From Cricetomys ansorgei (taxonomy: Eukaryota > Chordata > Mammalia > Rodentia > Nesomyidae): a stretch of 64,000 bases of DNA. The position numbers were made by a program, and so were the translations under genes. The DNA is taken from contig JAMJFZ010003163.1 in assembly GCA_026225945.1 (NCBI GenBank), positions 19,590,501 to 19,654,500 on the forward strand, given 5' to 3'. Shown piece after piece: positions 10,939 through 21,131 of the stretch. Every line of letters begins with the position of its first letter. The stretch's first letter is position 1. Under the pieces are notes generated by a model. It did not search any database. It was not told where the DNA came from and saw nothing but the letters and a program-made list of their open reading frames with translations.

Positions 10939-11003
10939 GAGGAGGAGGAGGAGGAGGAGGAGGAGGAGGAGGAGGAGCAGGAGCAGCAGCAGCAGCAGCA
11001 GCA
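10939..11003. repeat. (GGA)n-(GCA)n compound trinucleotide repeat
   Basis: About twelve GGA/GAG units switch through GCAGGAGCAG into about seven GCA units. The plus-strand frames through it read as arginine, glutamate/glutamine or serine runs and are not supported as protein. The homopurine part can form triplex (H-DNA) structure in principle. Confidence 0.97.
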
Positions 11004-11279
11004 CTCTTTGTCCCTCAGTCATCCCAAATGGCTGGGCCTTTGCATCTCCTCATTTGTCTCATTCACTGGATTCTCTGTATATGGTGATAAATTATATCAT
11101 CTAGAAAATGACAGGTCAACATGTCTCACCTTTGAGGAGGCCCCAGGCCTGCACATGGGGTTGCTTGAGTGGAAAATGGATTTCCCCAGAGTGATCAAAA
11201 AATGTCTTTCTTTAAGAGTGGAGACCCATAAGTCCCATGCGTCTCAGAAGTCAGGTCTTCCCTGTTCCTCAGGGCAGCA
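11004..11279. other. unique non-coding stretch
   Basis: No feature recognised. Confidence 0.4.
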
Positions 11280-11573
11280 GCGATGACTCAAGGCTTGAGT
11301 ACCTGCTTGGCAGTCCTGAGCACTGGGAGGCCACAGTTTGGATGCCAGGACCCACACAATAGGCTGTAATCCCAGCACTGAGTGGGGTGGAGGGGGCAAG
11401 GATTGCCAGGGCTTGCTGGCTGCCAGCCAAGCTGAAACTACAAATGGGCTCAGCAAGAGACTCTGCCTCAAAGGAATAAGGCAGAGATGGCAGAAGACAC
11501 TAGACACCCTCTTCTTGTTACCGCATACATATTAGAATGTACATATGCACATTCACACTACACTCAAGCACGT

Positions 11574-11615
<42 letters not shown>
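11280..11615 (+). mobile_element. composite rodent SINE with (CA)n tail
   Basis: A tRNA-like 5' part (TGACTCAAGGCTTGAGTACC ... GCCAGGACCCACACAATAGG) joins a B1-like middle (TGTAATCCCAGCACTGAG ... GACTCTGCCTCAAAGG). It ends in a CA-rich tail with a perfect (CA)n run at 11574-11615. Same family as the reverse copies at 4915, 14350 and 33225. Confidence 0.75.
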
Positions 11616-11618
<3 letters not shown>

Positions 11619-12069
11619 ATGCAAATAACAGGAAGGCTGTGTGAGGTGGAATGGGAGAACACAGCAAAGTCTCCCAGAAGTGTGGTTCTTGTCCTCTTTG
11701 CAGCCTCCCTCCAAGACCTGGGCCCCTCTTCTGCTAAGCCTTCTCCGGACTGGCTGTCCATCAGTTTCAGACCCTACAGTGGCTGAGGGCCAAGAGCCCT
11801 CACCAGAGAACACAAAGGAAGGCAGCTACGGTGGGAGGCTTGGAGGTGTGGAGCAGTGTGGAGAGCTGTGCCAGGCACCAGCAAAACGAGAGACTGGGAG
11901 GCAGGCGGGAAGGTGCTGGAGCCTGGAAGGCAGGCTCTGGAAAAGAGGTGGCTGTCCAGGCTGAGTGGGAAGTTGAACCAAGAGCTCAGGGGGCTCCTGT
12001 AGAGTGCCTTACTGAGACTCTTCTAACCCCAGCATTTGTCTACAAGTAAGAACTGTCTCAGCCAGAGAC
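11616..12069. other. unique non-coding stretch
   Basis: No repeat or exon recognised. Confidence 0.45.
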
Positions 12070-12146
12070 CCGAAATGCAGGGTTGCTCCAGGGCCTCATA
12101 TGAGGGGGTTGGGTACTGTACCACTGAGCTACACCCCAAGCCTTCA
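12070..12146 (-). mobile_element. ID-like tRNA-derived SINE
   Basis: GGTACTGTACCACTGAGCTACACCCC is the reverse complement of the ID 5' end (GGGGTGTAGCTCAGTGGTA-type A box). The 3' part is diverged. Confidence 0.65.
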
Positions 12147-12289
12147 AATTCATCTTTTTAAAGGCTGAGTGGTCAAGATGCATCTGAAGTGAGCTGAGCA
12201 CAGGGCCAAGGTTTCTGACCATCTTTTCTAGTTTTCAAAATTCTCTTGTCCATACCTATTTCCACAACAAAATTTTGATCAAATTATAA

Positions 12290-12480
12290 CCACCTCTTCC
12301 TATGTGGGTCTTCAGTTTTATTTACTATGGTCAGTTACCCACGAACAACTGTGGTCTGAAAGTTCCAGAAATAAACAATTCATAAGTTATGGGCAACTGT
12401 CATTGTAGCAGCTTGCTGTAACCATTCTATATTTTATTCATAATTCTTGTGAGTCTCACACTGAGCATAGTTTAAAATTA
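12290..12480. mobile_element. ancient mammalian interspersed repeat
   Basis: GGTCAGTTACCCACGAACAA followed by GTTCCAGAAATAAACAATTC is a block I recognise from many mammalian genomes as an old interspersed repeat. I am unsure of the family name, probably a DNA transposon. Confidence 0.45.
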
Positions 12481-12487
12481 AAATATA

Positions 12488-12680
12488 ATAGATGTATATT
12501 CACAACAGCCAAATGTGGAGTCAGCCTAAATGTCTATCAGCAGACAAAAGGTAAAGAAAATGGAACCTATATATGCATGGAATTGTATTCAGCTGTAAAG
12601 AAGACTGAACTGTCATTTGCAGGAAATCGGATGCAATTGGAGATCATTATGTTAAGTAAAACAAACCAGACTTAAATGGG
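12488..12680 (+). mobile_element. L1 fragment, end of ORF2
   Basis: The sequence runs TATTCACAACAGCCAAATG, AATGTCTATCAGCAGAC, GAATTGTATTCAGCTGTAAAG and TCATTATGTTAAGTAAAAC. These are the well-known L1 blocks coding for the ORF2 C-terminal region. The reading frame is broken. Confidence 0.9.
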
Positions 12681-12989
12681 GCAGAGTGAACTTGTGAGAG
12701 AGATCATAACTTGTCAATCATTATGATTGACAGATTATAGAAATGATTATAGAAATGAATCTGGAAACTAGGAATACATTTAGCGCATGCATCCCAGGGC
12801 TCTGTGGGGTCTGGTTAGAAGGGAGATTCAGACTAGTTGGCTTGAAGGAATGTGTGAGGTTCCCTGAGGATTCAGGGGCTTGAGCACCAAGTCGACCATG
12901 CAACCATTGGGCAATTCCACAGTGGGGAGGGAGGACTTGGTTTAATGTAACAGGAACATTGATTGGCATCATGGTGAGGCTTGCCCGGT

Positions 12990-13308
12990 GGTGATGAAGT
13001 CATCGAAAGGGGTTAATGTCCTCACTGGAGTGCTAGTGACACAGGAGCACAGCCTCATGAGGTGAGCTTTCTAGTGGCTGCCTGCCTTTTGCATGCGCAT
13101 GCATGGGCTTTCTTTCCGCTTTTTGCATGCACGTGCATGGGTCTTCCCCTTCCTGCACGTTGCAGTAACCTCACCAGTTGCTGCCTCTATGATCTTGGAT
13201 TTTCCAGCCTCAAGAAATTTGGGCATGAATGAACATTTTTTTCCCCCTAAGTGCTCCAGTCTGTGGACTTTTCATACAGCCACAGAAAGGAGCTAACTAA
13301 GGCAGAGG
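12990..13308 (+). mobile_element. MLT1/MST-type MaLR LTR remnant
   Basis: GATCTTGGATTTTCCAGCCT, TCAAGAAATTTGGGCATG and CAGTCTGTGGACTTTTCATAC and AGCCACAGAAAGGAGCTAAC follow the 3' half of an ancient MaLR LTR. The 5' half is poorly preserved. Two short inverted GCATGC-type segments occur at 13092-13140. Confidence 0.6.
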
Positions 13309-13621
13309 ACTCATGCATGGAGCTGACTTCTGTGTTCCTACCCTTTTTGCATTTATTGCTTTCAGGTTTGGTCTCAGAAGCACATGGAATACATCACTAA
13401 GTGAGCGTTAGTAACTTCATGAGAATAGGTCGGCTCAGATTCCGGCATGTAGGCAAAGCTTCTCAAACATCTCACATCTGCCAGGTTTGTCGAGGCACAG
13501 TGCAAACACAGTAAATGTCGAGCAGCTCCACGCGGGGCTGCAGCTAGGAGGAAGTGGGTTTGCTTCATCCAGCTGAAGTCCTGGTTGGGCACCATTCCAG
13601 GCCATAGAAACGTCCACACTT

Positions 13622-13712
13622 TTTTCAGTGCTGGGGATAGAACTCATAGCCTCTCTCTACAGGCTAGAAAAGTGCTCTGCCACCACAAGCAGCACTCCCA
13701 AGCCCTGGCTCA
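13622..13712 (-). mobile_element. ID/B4-type tRNA-derived SINE
   Basis: AGTGCTGGGGATAGAACTCA ... AGTGCTCTGCCACCA is the reverse complement of an ID-like SINE. The internal B box (GAGTTCTATCCCC) is visible on the minus strand. Confidence 0.65.
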
Positions 13713-13714
13713 GT

Positions 13715-14345
13715 GTTTCGATGATATTCACAGTCATGCAACAGCCCTAACCCAAGAGGTGGAGTGTTTCCTACAGGCAAGCTACGTCTTCAGCTCTTTT
13801 CTGTCAGTTTCCTCTCCACACCACCCATTCTGGGAAGGCACTGATCCGATTCCTGTTCTTAGGAAACTTGGTATTTCCTTGTTAAAATCGAGTCTGTTTT
13901 CTTCTACTTACCCAAGTGCTTTTGAGGGTTATTTGCGTCGACCACCAGTGCATTCTTTCTTATTGCCGAGAGGTAGTGTAGGACACCCACACAGAGGTTG
14001 ATGGACTAGCGATTGTCTCTAGTGTGGCTCAATGTGAGTAACGCAGCCACCGCCTTTGGGTGTAAACTTTGTGTGGATGGGTGTTTTCATCTCTCTGGAG
14101 TTAAATACCCATGGAACCGCTGGGTCGTGAGCTAACTTACTCAGAGCTTTGCTGAAGATTGGCTCAGAGTTTTCCAAGAGGGCTCCAGTGTGCCCCTTGG
14201 ATCGCCCTGTATTTTAAATACATCTTTCTAGCATGTGTAATAGTGTATGGCGGTTTTAATTAACATGTTGGAATAGCTAATTATTTCAAATGCCATTTCA
14301 TATATTTCTTTGCTGTTCATTATCGGTATCAGAGCTGTTTAGATT
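13715..14345 (-). mobile_element. old L1, 3' region
   Basis: GTGTAAACTTTGTGTGGATG, GGTGTTTTCATCTCTCTGGA, AATACCCATGGAACCGCTGG and TAATAGTGTATGGCGGTTTT track the L1 3' end in reverse orientation. It is heavily mutated and no frame survives. Confidence 0.75.
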
Positions 14346-14349
14346 TTTT

Positions 14350-14678
14350 TCTTCATTTTTTTTGGCACGTGTCAATGTATGTGGTATTTGTGTATGTATG
14401 TTCCCATGTGCGTCCAGGTGCATGTGCACACGTGTGTGCATGTATGTGTGGGAAGGCCTGGGGCTCACGTAGGGAATCTTCCTCAGCTGCTTTCCACATT
14501 ACTCAGTGACACAGGTGTCTCAGTTGAACCCAGAGTTCACTGATAGAGCTAATGAGCTAGCCAGCTTGCTCCCCTGAAGACTAAAGAATGACAGGCAGGG
14601 TACCATACTCATGCACCATTTGCTGGGGAGCTGGGGTGATCAACCCACCGAGCCGTCTCCCCAGCCCTTTTTGTTAAA
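14350..14678 (-). mobile_element. composite rodent SINE
   Basis: A GT-rich left end (GTGTATGTATGTTCCCATG), a middle with AACCCAGAGTTCACTGATAG and the terminal CCGAGCCGTCTCCCCAGCCC mark a reverse copy of the composite family. The B1-like part is partly missing. Confidence 0.65.
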
Positions 14679-14747
14679 ATGTTTAAGTTAGGTTCTTGGT
14701 CTTAAGTGTGTTGTAAGCAAGCTCACATCTTTATTTACTATTTCTCA

Positions 14748-14838
14748 GTGTTGCTTTTCTGGAACCGGAAATCAAACCCAGGGCTTCGCTCATGTTAAGC
14801 AAGCACTCAGTCATTGGCATACACCCCTGACCCTTCTC
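14748..14838 (-). mobile_element. ID/B4-type SINE
   Basis: AAATCAAACCCAGGGCTTCG, then TTAAGCAAGCACTCAGTCAT and ACACCCCTGACCC, is a reverse-orientation ID-like tRNA derivative. Confidence 0.7.
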
Positions 14839-14849
14839 TCGATATATTT

Positions 14850-15040
14850 TTTAAAATTGCATTTATTTATTTATTTGGGGGGAGGAGCATGTCATGGTGC
14901 ATGTGTGGAGGTCAGAGAACAACTTGTAGAAAGAAGCCTATTCCCTATTCAGCACGTGGGTCCTGGGAAATTGAACTCAGGTCATCAAACTTGGTGGCAA
15001 GTGTCTTTCCCTTCTGAGCCATCTTGCCAGTCCTCAATAT
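14850..15040 (-). mobile_element. B3-class tRNA-derived SINE
   Basis: It begins with an ATTTATTTATTTATT tail, then GTGTGGAGGTCAGAGAACAA, AAATTGAACTCAGGTCATCA, and ends GAGCCATCTTGCCAGTCCT. This is a complete reverse copy. Confidence 0.85.
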
Positions 15041-15179
15041 ATTTTTTACTATTGCTCAACCAACAACCTTAGATACTTTTTCTAATGTCTCCCCACACCA
15101 GGGAGACACACGCGCACGCATACACGCACTTATTCATCCTGTTTCTCTAGAGAAGCCTGACTAATTCACTCCCCAGTCA

Positions 15180-15660
15180 TGTCTGTAGATTCAGTGTAAG
15201 ACCAGTCAAAATTTCATGCAAATTTTTGTGGAAATTTTCAATTTATGTTCTAAATTTACATGGAAAATGAAGGATCTAAAATAAAACAGGAAGCCGAAGG
15301 ACTGATACTAATTTGAGACTCATAAGATATGTACCATTGCCTAGATGTCATGGCACTTACACAATGATGGTCGGAATAGAACCAAGGAACAAAAGTTCTA
15401 AAAATAGACCTGCATCTACATAATCAATTGGTTTTTGACAAGTGCCACAAGCAGAATGGAGGCATGGTACTGCTTTCAAGGATAGAAAATTGGGATCTTA
15501 GTTCAGGAGAAAAGAAATTTTGCCCTTATTTTGTACTAACACACACACACACACACAAGCAAGTTGAAATGGATCATAGATTTCAACGTAAGAACTAAAA
15601 GTATTTTTCAATCTAGAAGAGGAAAGAAAAAACAATGTCTTTGTGCTCACTTTCGACCAA
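15180..15660 (+). mobile_element. L1 fragment, ORF2 3' part
   Basis: The series CAGTCAAAATTTCATGCAAA, ATTTACATGGAAAATGAAG, AATCAATTGGTTTTTGACAA, GGAGGCATGGTACTGC and GAAATGGATCATAGATTTCA follows L1 ORF2 just upstream of its end. A (CA)n run at 15540-15557 has grown inside it. The frame is broken many times. Confidence 0.85.
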
Positions 15661-15697
15661 TGTGTGTGTGTGTGTGTGTGCGCGTGCGCACGCGTGT
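15661..15697. repeat. (TG)n-(CG)n microsatellite
   Basis: A TG run passes into GCGCGTGCGCACGCG. Alternating purine/pyrimidine with CG steps is potentially Z-DNA forming. Confidence 0.9.
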
Positions 15698-15965
15698 GCC
15701 GCATTGGCTCGTGAGATCACAGAGGCTGACAGTCACACTGGCAGTGTGATCTATCTGGTAGGCTCAGGGCTCAGGAAAGCCATTGCTGGTCAAGCTAAGG
15801 CCAGTGCCCCAGAGAGCTGCCTTTCTCTAGGGAAGGCTGGCTTGCTGTTCTAGTCAGGCCTCTGCTGATTGGACAAGACCTCCCGGCACGCAGAGGCCTG
15901 TGTGCTTATTCAGAGCTCACTGAGACATGGAATGGAGGGCCATGATTTCTCTGCATTCATCCGGG
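15698..15965. other. unique non-coding stretch
   Basis: No feature recognised. Confidence 0.4.
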
Positions 15966-16114
15966 CTTGACTTTTTTTTTTCTTTCAACAGTGTTTTTTA
16001 GTTTTCAGCACACAAATTCCTCATAAAAGATATTAGATCCATCTATAACTGCTTTTTGAAGCTATCATACATGTTTTTGTAAAGTTTTTACTTATTCATC
16101 ACTGGCGGGGGATG
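15966..16114 (-). mobile_element. L1 ORF2 fragment
   Basis: TTTCAACAGTGTTTTTTAGT and TTTTCAGCACACAAATTCCT are the reverse complement of an L1 ORF2 block. Its orientation is opposite to the L1 piece 300 bp to the left. Confidence 0.7.
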
Positions 16115-16475
16115 GTGTCTTAGGTTTCTATTGCTGTGGAGAGACACCACGACCACAGCAACTCTTATCAAAGGAAACATCTAATTGGTGCTGGCTTACA
16201 GTCTCCGAGGTTTAGTCCATTGTCATCACGGAGGGAAGCGTGCATGGCAGTATGCGGGCAGACATGGTGCTGGAGAAGCAGCTGAGAGTTCTGTATCCAG
16301 ATCCGAAGGAAGCAGGAAGAGAGTATCACACTAGGCCTGGCTTGGACATCTGAAACCTCAAGCCCACCCCTCAGTGAAGCACTTCCTCCAACAGGGCCAC
16401 ACCTATTCCAAGAAGTCCACACCTCCTAATAGTGCCACTTCCTATGGGGATGGTTTTCATTCAAACCCCACAGGC
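16115..16475 (-). mobile_element. MT-type MaLR LTR
   Basis: Starts TGTCTTAGGTTTCTATTGCT, then GAGACACCACGACCACAGCA, GGTTTAGTCCATTGTCATCA, AGACATGGTGCTGGAGAAGC and CACCTCCTAATAGTGCCACT. This is a nearly complete reverse copy of a rodent MT-type LTR, with a short internal duplication of the 'CCACACCT' segment near 16398-16428. Confidence 0.9.
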
Positions 16476-16484
16476 AGTATTTTG

Positions 16485-16590
16485 ACACGGGGTCTCCTAT
16501 AGTCTATTCTGACCTCACTATCTTACTGAGGATGACCTTGAACTCAGATCCTCTGCCACTACCTCTCCAGCCCTGAGGTACGGGCCACCT
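16485..16590 (-). mobile_element. old B1-like SINE
   Basis: TTTTGACACGGGGTCTCCTA ... GATGACCTTGAACTCAGATCC ends at a CTCTCCAGCCC. It resembles a degraded reverse B1. Confidence 0.5.
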
Positions 16591-16754
16591 TACCTAGATA
16601 AAATTGTGATTTTCAATTTTTCATTTATAATTTTTTGTATGTTATTCTTGAGCCCTATTTAATGTTAAAGTAACACGTTAGTCTAGTAGCTTTCTACCAG
16701 CTATATTGGAGTTGTAAAAAGAGAAGTATACCATCACATTGGACAAGAAATGAC

Positions 16755-17340
16755 TTTACTTCTTTTTTTCAGCATATGTGACTTTATTCCTTTTGCCAGC
16801 CTCATGGCACTGGTGAGGACTGTTGCGTTCTGCTTAGTGAAGTGAGAGTTATTCACAGCTGCCTTGGCACTATACCTACCAGTGGCTACCCACTAAAGAA
16901 AATGTCTCTTCCACCCCATCATCATTACCTTTGTACAAGCCCTCAGGGAGGGGTGGGGTGTCCTGACCTCCTCCCCATCCCCTTCCGTGACAGGGTATTG
17001 ACAGGCCCAATTTGTGTGTTGCTTAGAGTCTGGAAGTTTCTCTGTAGGCTTTGGTTCCCACCAAGTTTTCAGCTCCCTGTATGTTGTGCAAACTGGATCT
17101 GAAGCTTCTTTCCTGCAGTCTTCCAGTGTTCTATTTGTTAAATTTCGGTCAGTAATCCTGGTAACCTTTGGCATGAGTCTTTCAAGAGTGTGTTTCATGG
17201 GGTCTCAGGCTGCTGAGCCACCATGGAAGAATGAAGTCTTTTTGAAAAATGTTGTATTGTTTCTGTTGTGTTGGTTGCCAGTGCTGAGCATTTAGAGATG
17301 AAGGGAGGGCCTCTCTGGTTTCTCCTTCTGCTGCTGCTAC
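16755..17340 (-). pseudogene. candidate processed pseudogene or retrotransposed transcript
   Basis: Read on the minus strand, the stretch ends with an AATAAA signal (GGAATAAAGTCACATATGC) followed within about 20 bases by an A-run, as in a retroposed mRNA. Upstream is a GCAGCAGCAGAAGGAG leader and an ATGGTGGCTCAGCAGCC start-like context, followed by a frameshift. A 101-codon frame with no domain I recognise then covers 16893-17198. I found no convincing target-site duplication. It could instead be an unrecognised part of a rodent L1 or LTR element. Confidence 0.3.
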
Positions 17341-17500
17341 CTTAATGTGGGTTTCATTCTAGTAGTTTAGAGTGTCCATTGCTTTTCAGATGGTTGAGTT
17401 TTGGCTTTCCCCTAGAGACCCTGAGACTCTAGAAGATCATGCTCAAGTATTTACTGTCAATCTTGAAAGTCTCTTGTATCTTTGTCTGCTCTGTTTTTAT

Positions 17501-17680
17501 GGTGCTGGGTGCATTCTAGGTGAGCTGCTGCACCCCCAGCCCAGCTCTATATATGTTGTAACTCTGGCTGTCCTGGAACTCACTCTGGAGACCAGGCTGG
17601 CCTCAGTCTCTCAGAGATCTGCCTGCCTCTGCCTCCCAAGTGCTGGGATAAAAGGCATATACCACCATCACCTGGTTCTA
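17501..17680 (-). mobile_element. B1 SINE, probably joined to an ID-like part (B4)
   Basis: GTTGTAACTCTGGCTGTCCT through GTGCTGGGATAAAAGGC is a reverse B1 monomer lacking the usual GAGACAGGG start. A degraded ID-like segment (GTGAGCTGCTGCACCCCCAG) precedes it, suggesting a B4-type fusion. Confidence 0.8.
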
Positions 17681-17699
17681 TATAGTTTTCTATCAGTGC

Positions 17700-18312
17700 A
17701 AGTTTATCTTTAAAGTGAGTTCAAAGTTCATGGTCTCTTCTCTACAGGAGTACAGGCTTCTCCCTGAGCTTTCAGCAGAACTCACCAGAGAAGCTATCTG
17801 GGCTGAAGGCACATTTATAGGAAAGTTTGAAGCTATGAATCAAATTTCTTTCGTGGTTATGTGGAAAGTTATCTATTTTATCACATAAGCATTAGTAGTT
17901 TGTATCTTTTAAGACGTTTTAAAACTTTATCCTGGCCATCAAGTTTAATGGCACAATACTTAATGTTTGCTTTTAAATTTTCGCACAAGTATGCATTGTA
18001 TATAAAGGCCATCCACCTACCTCGTTAGTGTTACCTATCCAACATTTTAATTTCTGTAAGGTCTGTAGTTGTGTCTCTACTTTCATCATCACTACTGGTG
18101 ATATGTGTTTTCTCTTTTTTTCCCCTTGATTCTTTCACCCAGAAGTTTATTGGTTATGATGGTCTTTCCAAAGAACCAGTTCTTTGTGTCCTTGGGTTTC
18201 TTTTTCTTCTTCTTCCTTTTTATTGTTGTTTCATTGATTTCCGTCCTAATCTATTATTTCCCTTCACCTCTGCACTTATTTATTTACCATCTTGTTTCTA
18301 ATTTATTGAGGG
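17700..18312 (-). mobile_element. L1 ORF2 fragment (reverse transcriptase upstream part)
   Basis: AGAACTCACCAGAGAAGCTA, GTTATCTATTTTATCACAT, AACCAGTTCTTTGTGTCCTT and TTTCATTGATTTCCGTCCTA match the reverse complement of L1 ORF2. Frames are broken. Confidence 0.85.
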
Positions 18313-18890
18313 ATAACCAGAAATAATTAATTTAAGCCCTTTCGTTGCTGACCCAGTGCCATGGGGTCTGTTGAGTCACAGGCCACACTACAGATCTGAC
18401 TGCGCAGCTTGGCCCTGCTCTAGAGCCCTTTCTTGCCTTGAGCCTCTTGAGATCATCATCTCTCCACAAGGCTTCTGGAGGGGCAGGAGCAGGTTTCCAG
18501 GTGTGGGCACAAGCATCTTCCACTCCAAACAGGTCTGCCTCATATAGGGCTCCTTCCCTGGGGTGAGTTATACAGTATGATGATGTGTTATCTTTTGGAG
18601 AAGCTTTTTCATTGCTCCATATTACATTGCTGGTGTGTGCCCCTGAATCTTGAAACATCCACTTTTTGGGGTACATACAACTTACCAAGGCTTCCAGAAG
18701 GCATGTTCCTTCTTGCTTATGTGACCCAGTTAACAAAATGGCGTCAATATAGTGAATCGAAGTCAGGTGTTTTGGGAAATGTTCGGATAGTTGATGTCAA
18801 TTTGGACTGACTCACTATTATCCACTGCACGTAATCACAATCTTTGACTTTTTATTTATGGTTCGGGTGTACTTGAATGTAAAAACAAGA
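18313..18890. other. unique non-coding stretch
   Basis: No clear repeat. A 134-codon minus-strand frame (18332-18736) has no recognisable domain. Confidence 0.4.
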
Positions 18891-18892
18891 CC

Positions 18893-19198
18893 ATAGTGGT
18901 TCAATGAGAATGACTCCCAAGGCTCATCTATTTGCTTTGTCATCGGGGAGTGGTACTACATGAGAAGGATTAGGAGGTGTGGCCTTGTTGGAGAAAGGAT
19001 GTCACTCGGGTGGGCTTTGAGGTTTCAAAAGCCCGAGCCAGGTCCAGTGTTGCTCTCTTCGTGCTGCCTGCGGAAGCAAATGTAGAACTCTCAGCTACTT
19101 CTCCAGCACCATGTCTGCCTGCAAGTCCCAATTAAGCTCTTTTATGAGTTGCTATGGTCAGGATGTCTCTTCACAACATTGAAACACTGACCAAGACA
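18893..19198 (+). mobile_element. MT-type MaLR LTR
   Basis: GTGGTTCAATGAGAATGACT, AGGAGGTGTGGCCTTGTTGG, GGGCTTTGAGGTTTCAAAAG and TCCAGCACCATGTCTGCCTG identify a forward MT-type LTR. A deletion has removed the part between the 'CTGCCTGCA' block and the AATTAAG polyadenylation region. Confidence 0.9.
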
Positions 19199-19204
19199 AT
19201 GACC

Positions 19205-19545
19205 TTACTTGGAATGACACCATTGAAGACACAATTGTGTCAAAGCCACCTTGGATTAGGGTGGGCCCTAATATCTCCTCAGAAAAGAAGTGGACACCCA
19301 CTGTGGGGAAGGACTTGTGAAAATGGAGGTAGAGACTGGAATAAGTCTGTCAGCCAAAAAAGGTGAAGGGTTCTGCTGTCATTAGAAGCCAGAAGAGGCA
19401 AGAGAATCTAGAAGGAGCACGGTCTGCCAGTGCCTTTGCCTCATACTCTCCACTTCCAGAACTATAAAGAATAAATTTCTGTTGTTGTAAACAAAGACAC
19501 CTATGGGAATTTGTTATTGTCATGTCAAGAAACTGACACGGTGTG
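19205..19545 (+). mobile_element. MLT1/MST-type MaLR LTR
   Basis: GGATTAGGGTGGGCCCTAAT, GGTGAAGGGTTCTGCTGTCA, CACTTCCAGAACTATAAAGA and ATAAATTTCTGTTGTTGTAA are classic blocks of ancient mammalian MaLR LTRs. Confidence 0.85.
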
Positions 19546-19614
19546 GAAAAGGACACACTTACCAGACTAGTCCCAAAGCCACACACTGATAGTTGGCTCT
19601 GGTAAATATACTGT

Positions 19615-19970
19615 TGGCTGTGGTTAGTGTTTGTCAACTTGACACAAGCCAGAGTCATTTGAGGAGAAGGAGCCTCAGATGAGGAAATGCTCCCATCAGA
19701 TTGGTCTGTGGGTAAGCCTGTAGGGCATTTTCTCGGTTGAGGATTGATGGGCCCAGCTCACTGTGGGCAGTGCCACCCTTGGGCAGGTGGTCCTGGGTGG
19801 TATAGGAAAGCAGCTGAGCGCAGCAGCGTTCCATGGATTCCGCTTCGGTTCCTGCTTTGAGTTCCTGCCCTTGCTTCCCTTCTTGATGGAATGGTGAGCT
19901 GAGACCTGAAGCAACCCTTTCCTTCCCAAGCTGGTTTTAATCAGTGTTCAATCACAGCAACAGAAAGGTG
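19615..19970 (+). mobile_element. ORR1-type MaLR LTR
   Basis: GTGTTTGTCAACTTGACACA, AGAGTCATTTGAGGAGAAGG, GCCTGTAGGGCATTTTCTC, GGATTGATGGGCCCAGCTCA and CCTTTCCTTCCCAAGCTGGT mark a full-length forward ORR1-type LTR. Confidence 0.9.
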
Positions 19971-19974
19971 GCCC

Positions 19975-20564
19975 AGGTGGAAGTCTCAGCAACTGCAGGG
20001 CTACTGCGTGGCGCTCTCATAAATCCTACATTCTAGCCACACAGCTTCCTCTGAATCCCATCCCGCTTGTCTCTTTGCCTGATGCACTCAGCTGAGGTCC
20101 TGACAGACGGTCTGACAGGAGAGGCAACACAATTCAGAGCTAGTGTGATTCGGGCTAACTTCTGTGTGAGGGGTAGGTGGGTCTGCGTTCTTAGGTCTAT
20201 AGTTGTCGTACAGGGCTTTAACAGCGACGGTGAGGGGTTTTCTCAGAAACGTTTCTGATAGTTCTAAAGTACCAGCCCACTGGTGGTCTTTGGTCTTCAA
20301 GACAGATGTGTCCCCTCTCTTCTGTGGCCCAGAGTCCCTGACTCGAAAGTGTCTGTAGGCAAGCATATGTATTTTAGTTTGAACTGAGCATGTGCGGTTT
20401 TAATTTGGACTTTGAGTTTTGTCATGAAAAGAACTTTTTAAAATTGAAATCACAAGATTGGTTGCTGTTAAAGATAATATAAATTCGTCACAAAACAGGC
20501 TGTAGGAAGCTGCGATGGGGGGAAGAACTCGGTCACGTAGTAAATTCTAAAACAAAGGAGGCCA
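19975..20564. other. unique non-coding stretch
   Basis: No repeat or exon recognised. Confidence 0.4.
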
Positions 20565-20680
20565 GTGACCTGAAGCTGCGCCGACAGAAGCTGGCCGACA
20601 GCGGGCAACGTCTTATAGTGACCTCTGGAGGAGCAGCCGGCGCTCTCGGCCCCCGAGCCATCTCTCCAGCCCAAGAGTTT
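20565..20680 (-). mobile_element. B2/B3 SINE, 5' fragment
   Basis: The right end GAGCCATCTCTCCAGCCC is the reverse complement of a B2/B3 start. The preceding GGAGGAGCAGCCGGCGCTCT matches the A-box region. The 3' half is missing or unrecognisable. Confidence 0.75.
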
Positions 20681-20989
20681 AAAAAGCTCTTGACGCATTT
20701 GTGTCCTGAATTTTATTTTGCATGATTTTAAAACGTCACATCTTTCCAATGCACACGTGCAGCGTTCTCTTCTACCGTCTTCCCAGATTTGCCTTCCAGG
20801 TTCAGCTTCTTTACCCATCATCGTGTTTGCGTCCGTGGTCTGGGGCGGGGAGCTGCCGTTCTCTTTCCTCTGAATTTAAGGCCACAGGTTGTGTCTGCTT
20901 CTCTGGGTTGCTCAGCCTCAGCCAATCAGCTCCGTGCTCCTTTAAACACTTCATCATCTGTCCTGATATCTGCCGCATCATAGGCACGA
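20681..20989. other. unique non-coding stretch
   Basis: No repeat clearly recognised. Confidence 0.4.
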
Positions 20990-21075
20990 GTGATTCTGTT
21001 TCTTTTCTTTTTTTTCTTTTTGGCTATTCTCATACATTTTCTCTTTCAAGTGAATTTTAGCATCAGCCTGTCCAG

Positions 21076-21131
<56 letters not shown>

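Noticed and set aside
10817..11286. Frames with poly-arginine/serine or poly-glutamate/glutamine
   Set aside because: They read through the GGA-GCA repeat. No supporting gene structure.
16893..17198. 101-codon minus-strand frame as a functional gene
   Set aside because: The likely start upstream is frameshifted and the context suggests retroposition; kept only as a candidate pseudogene.
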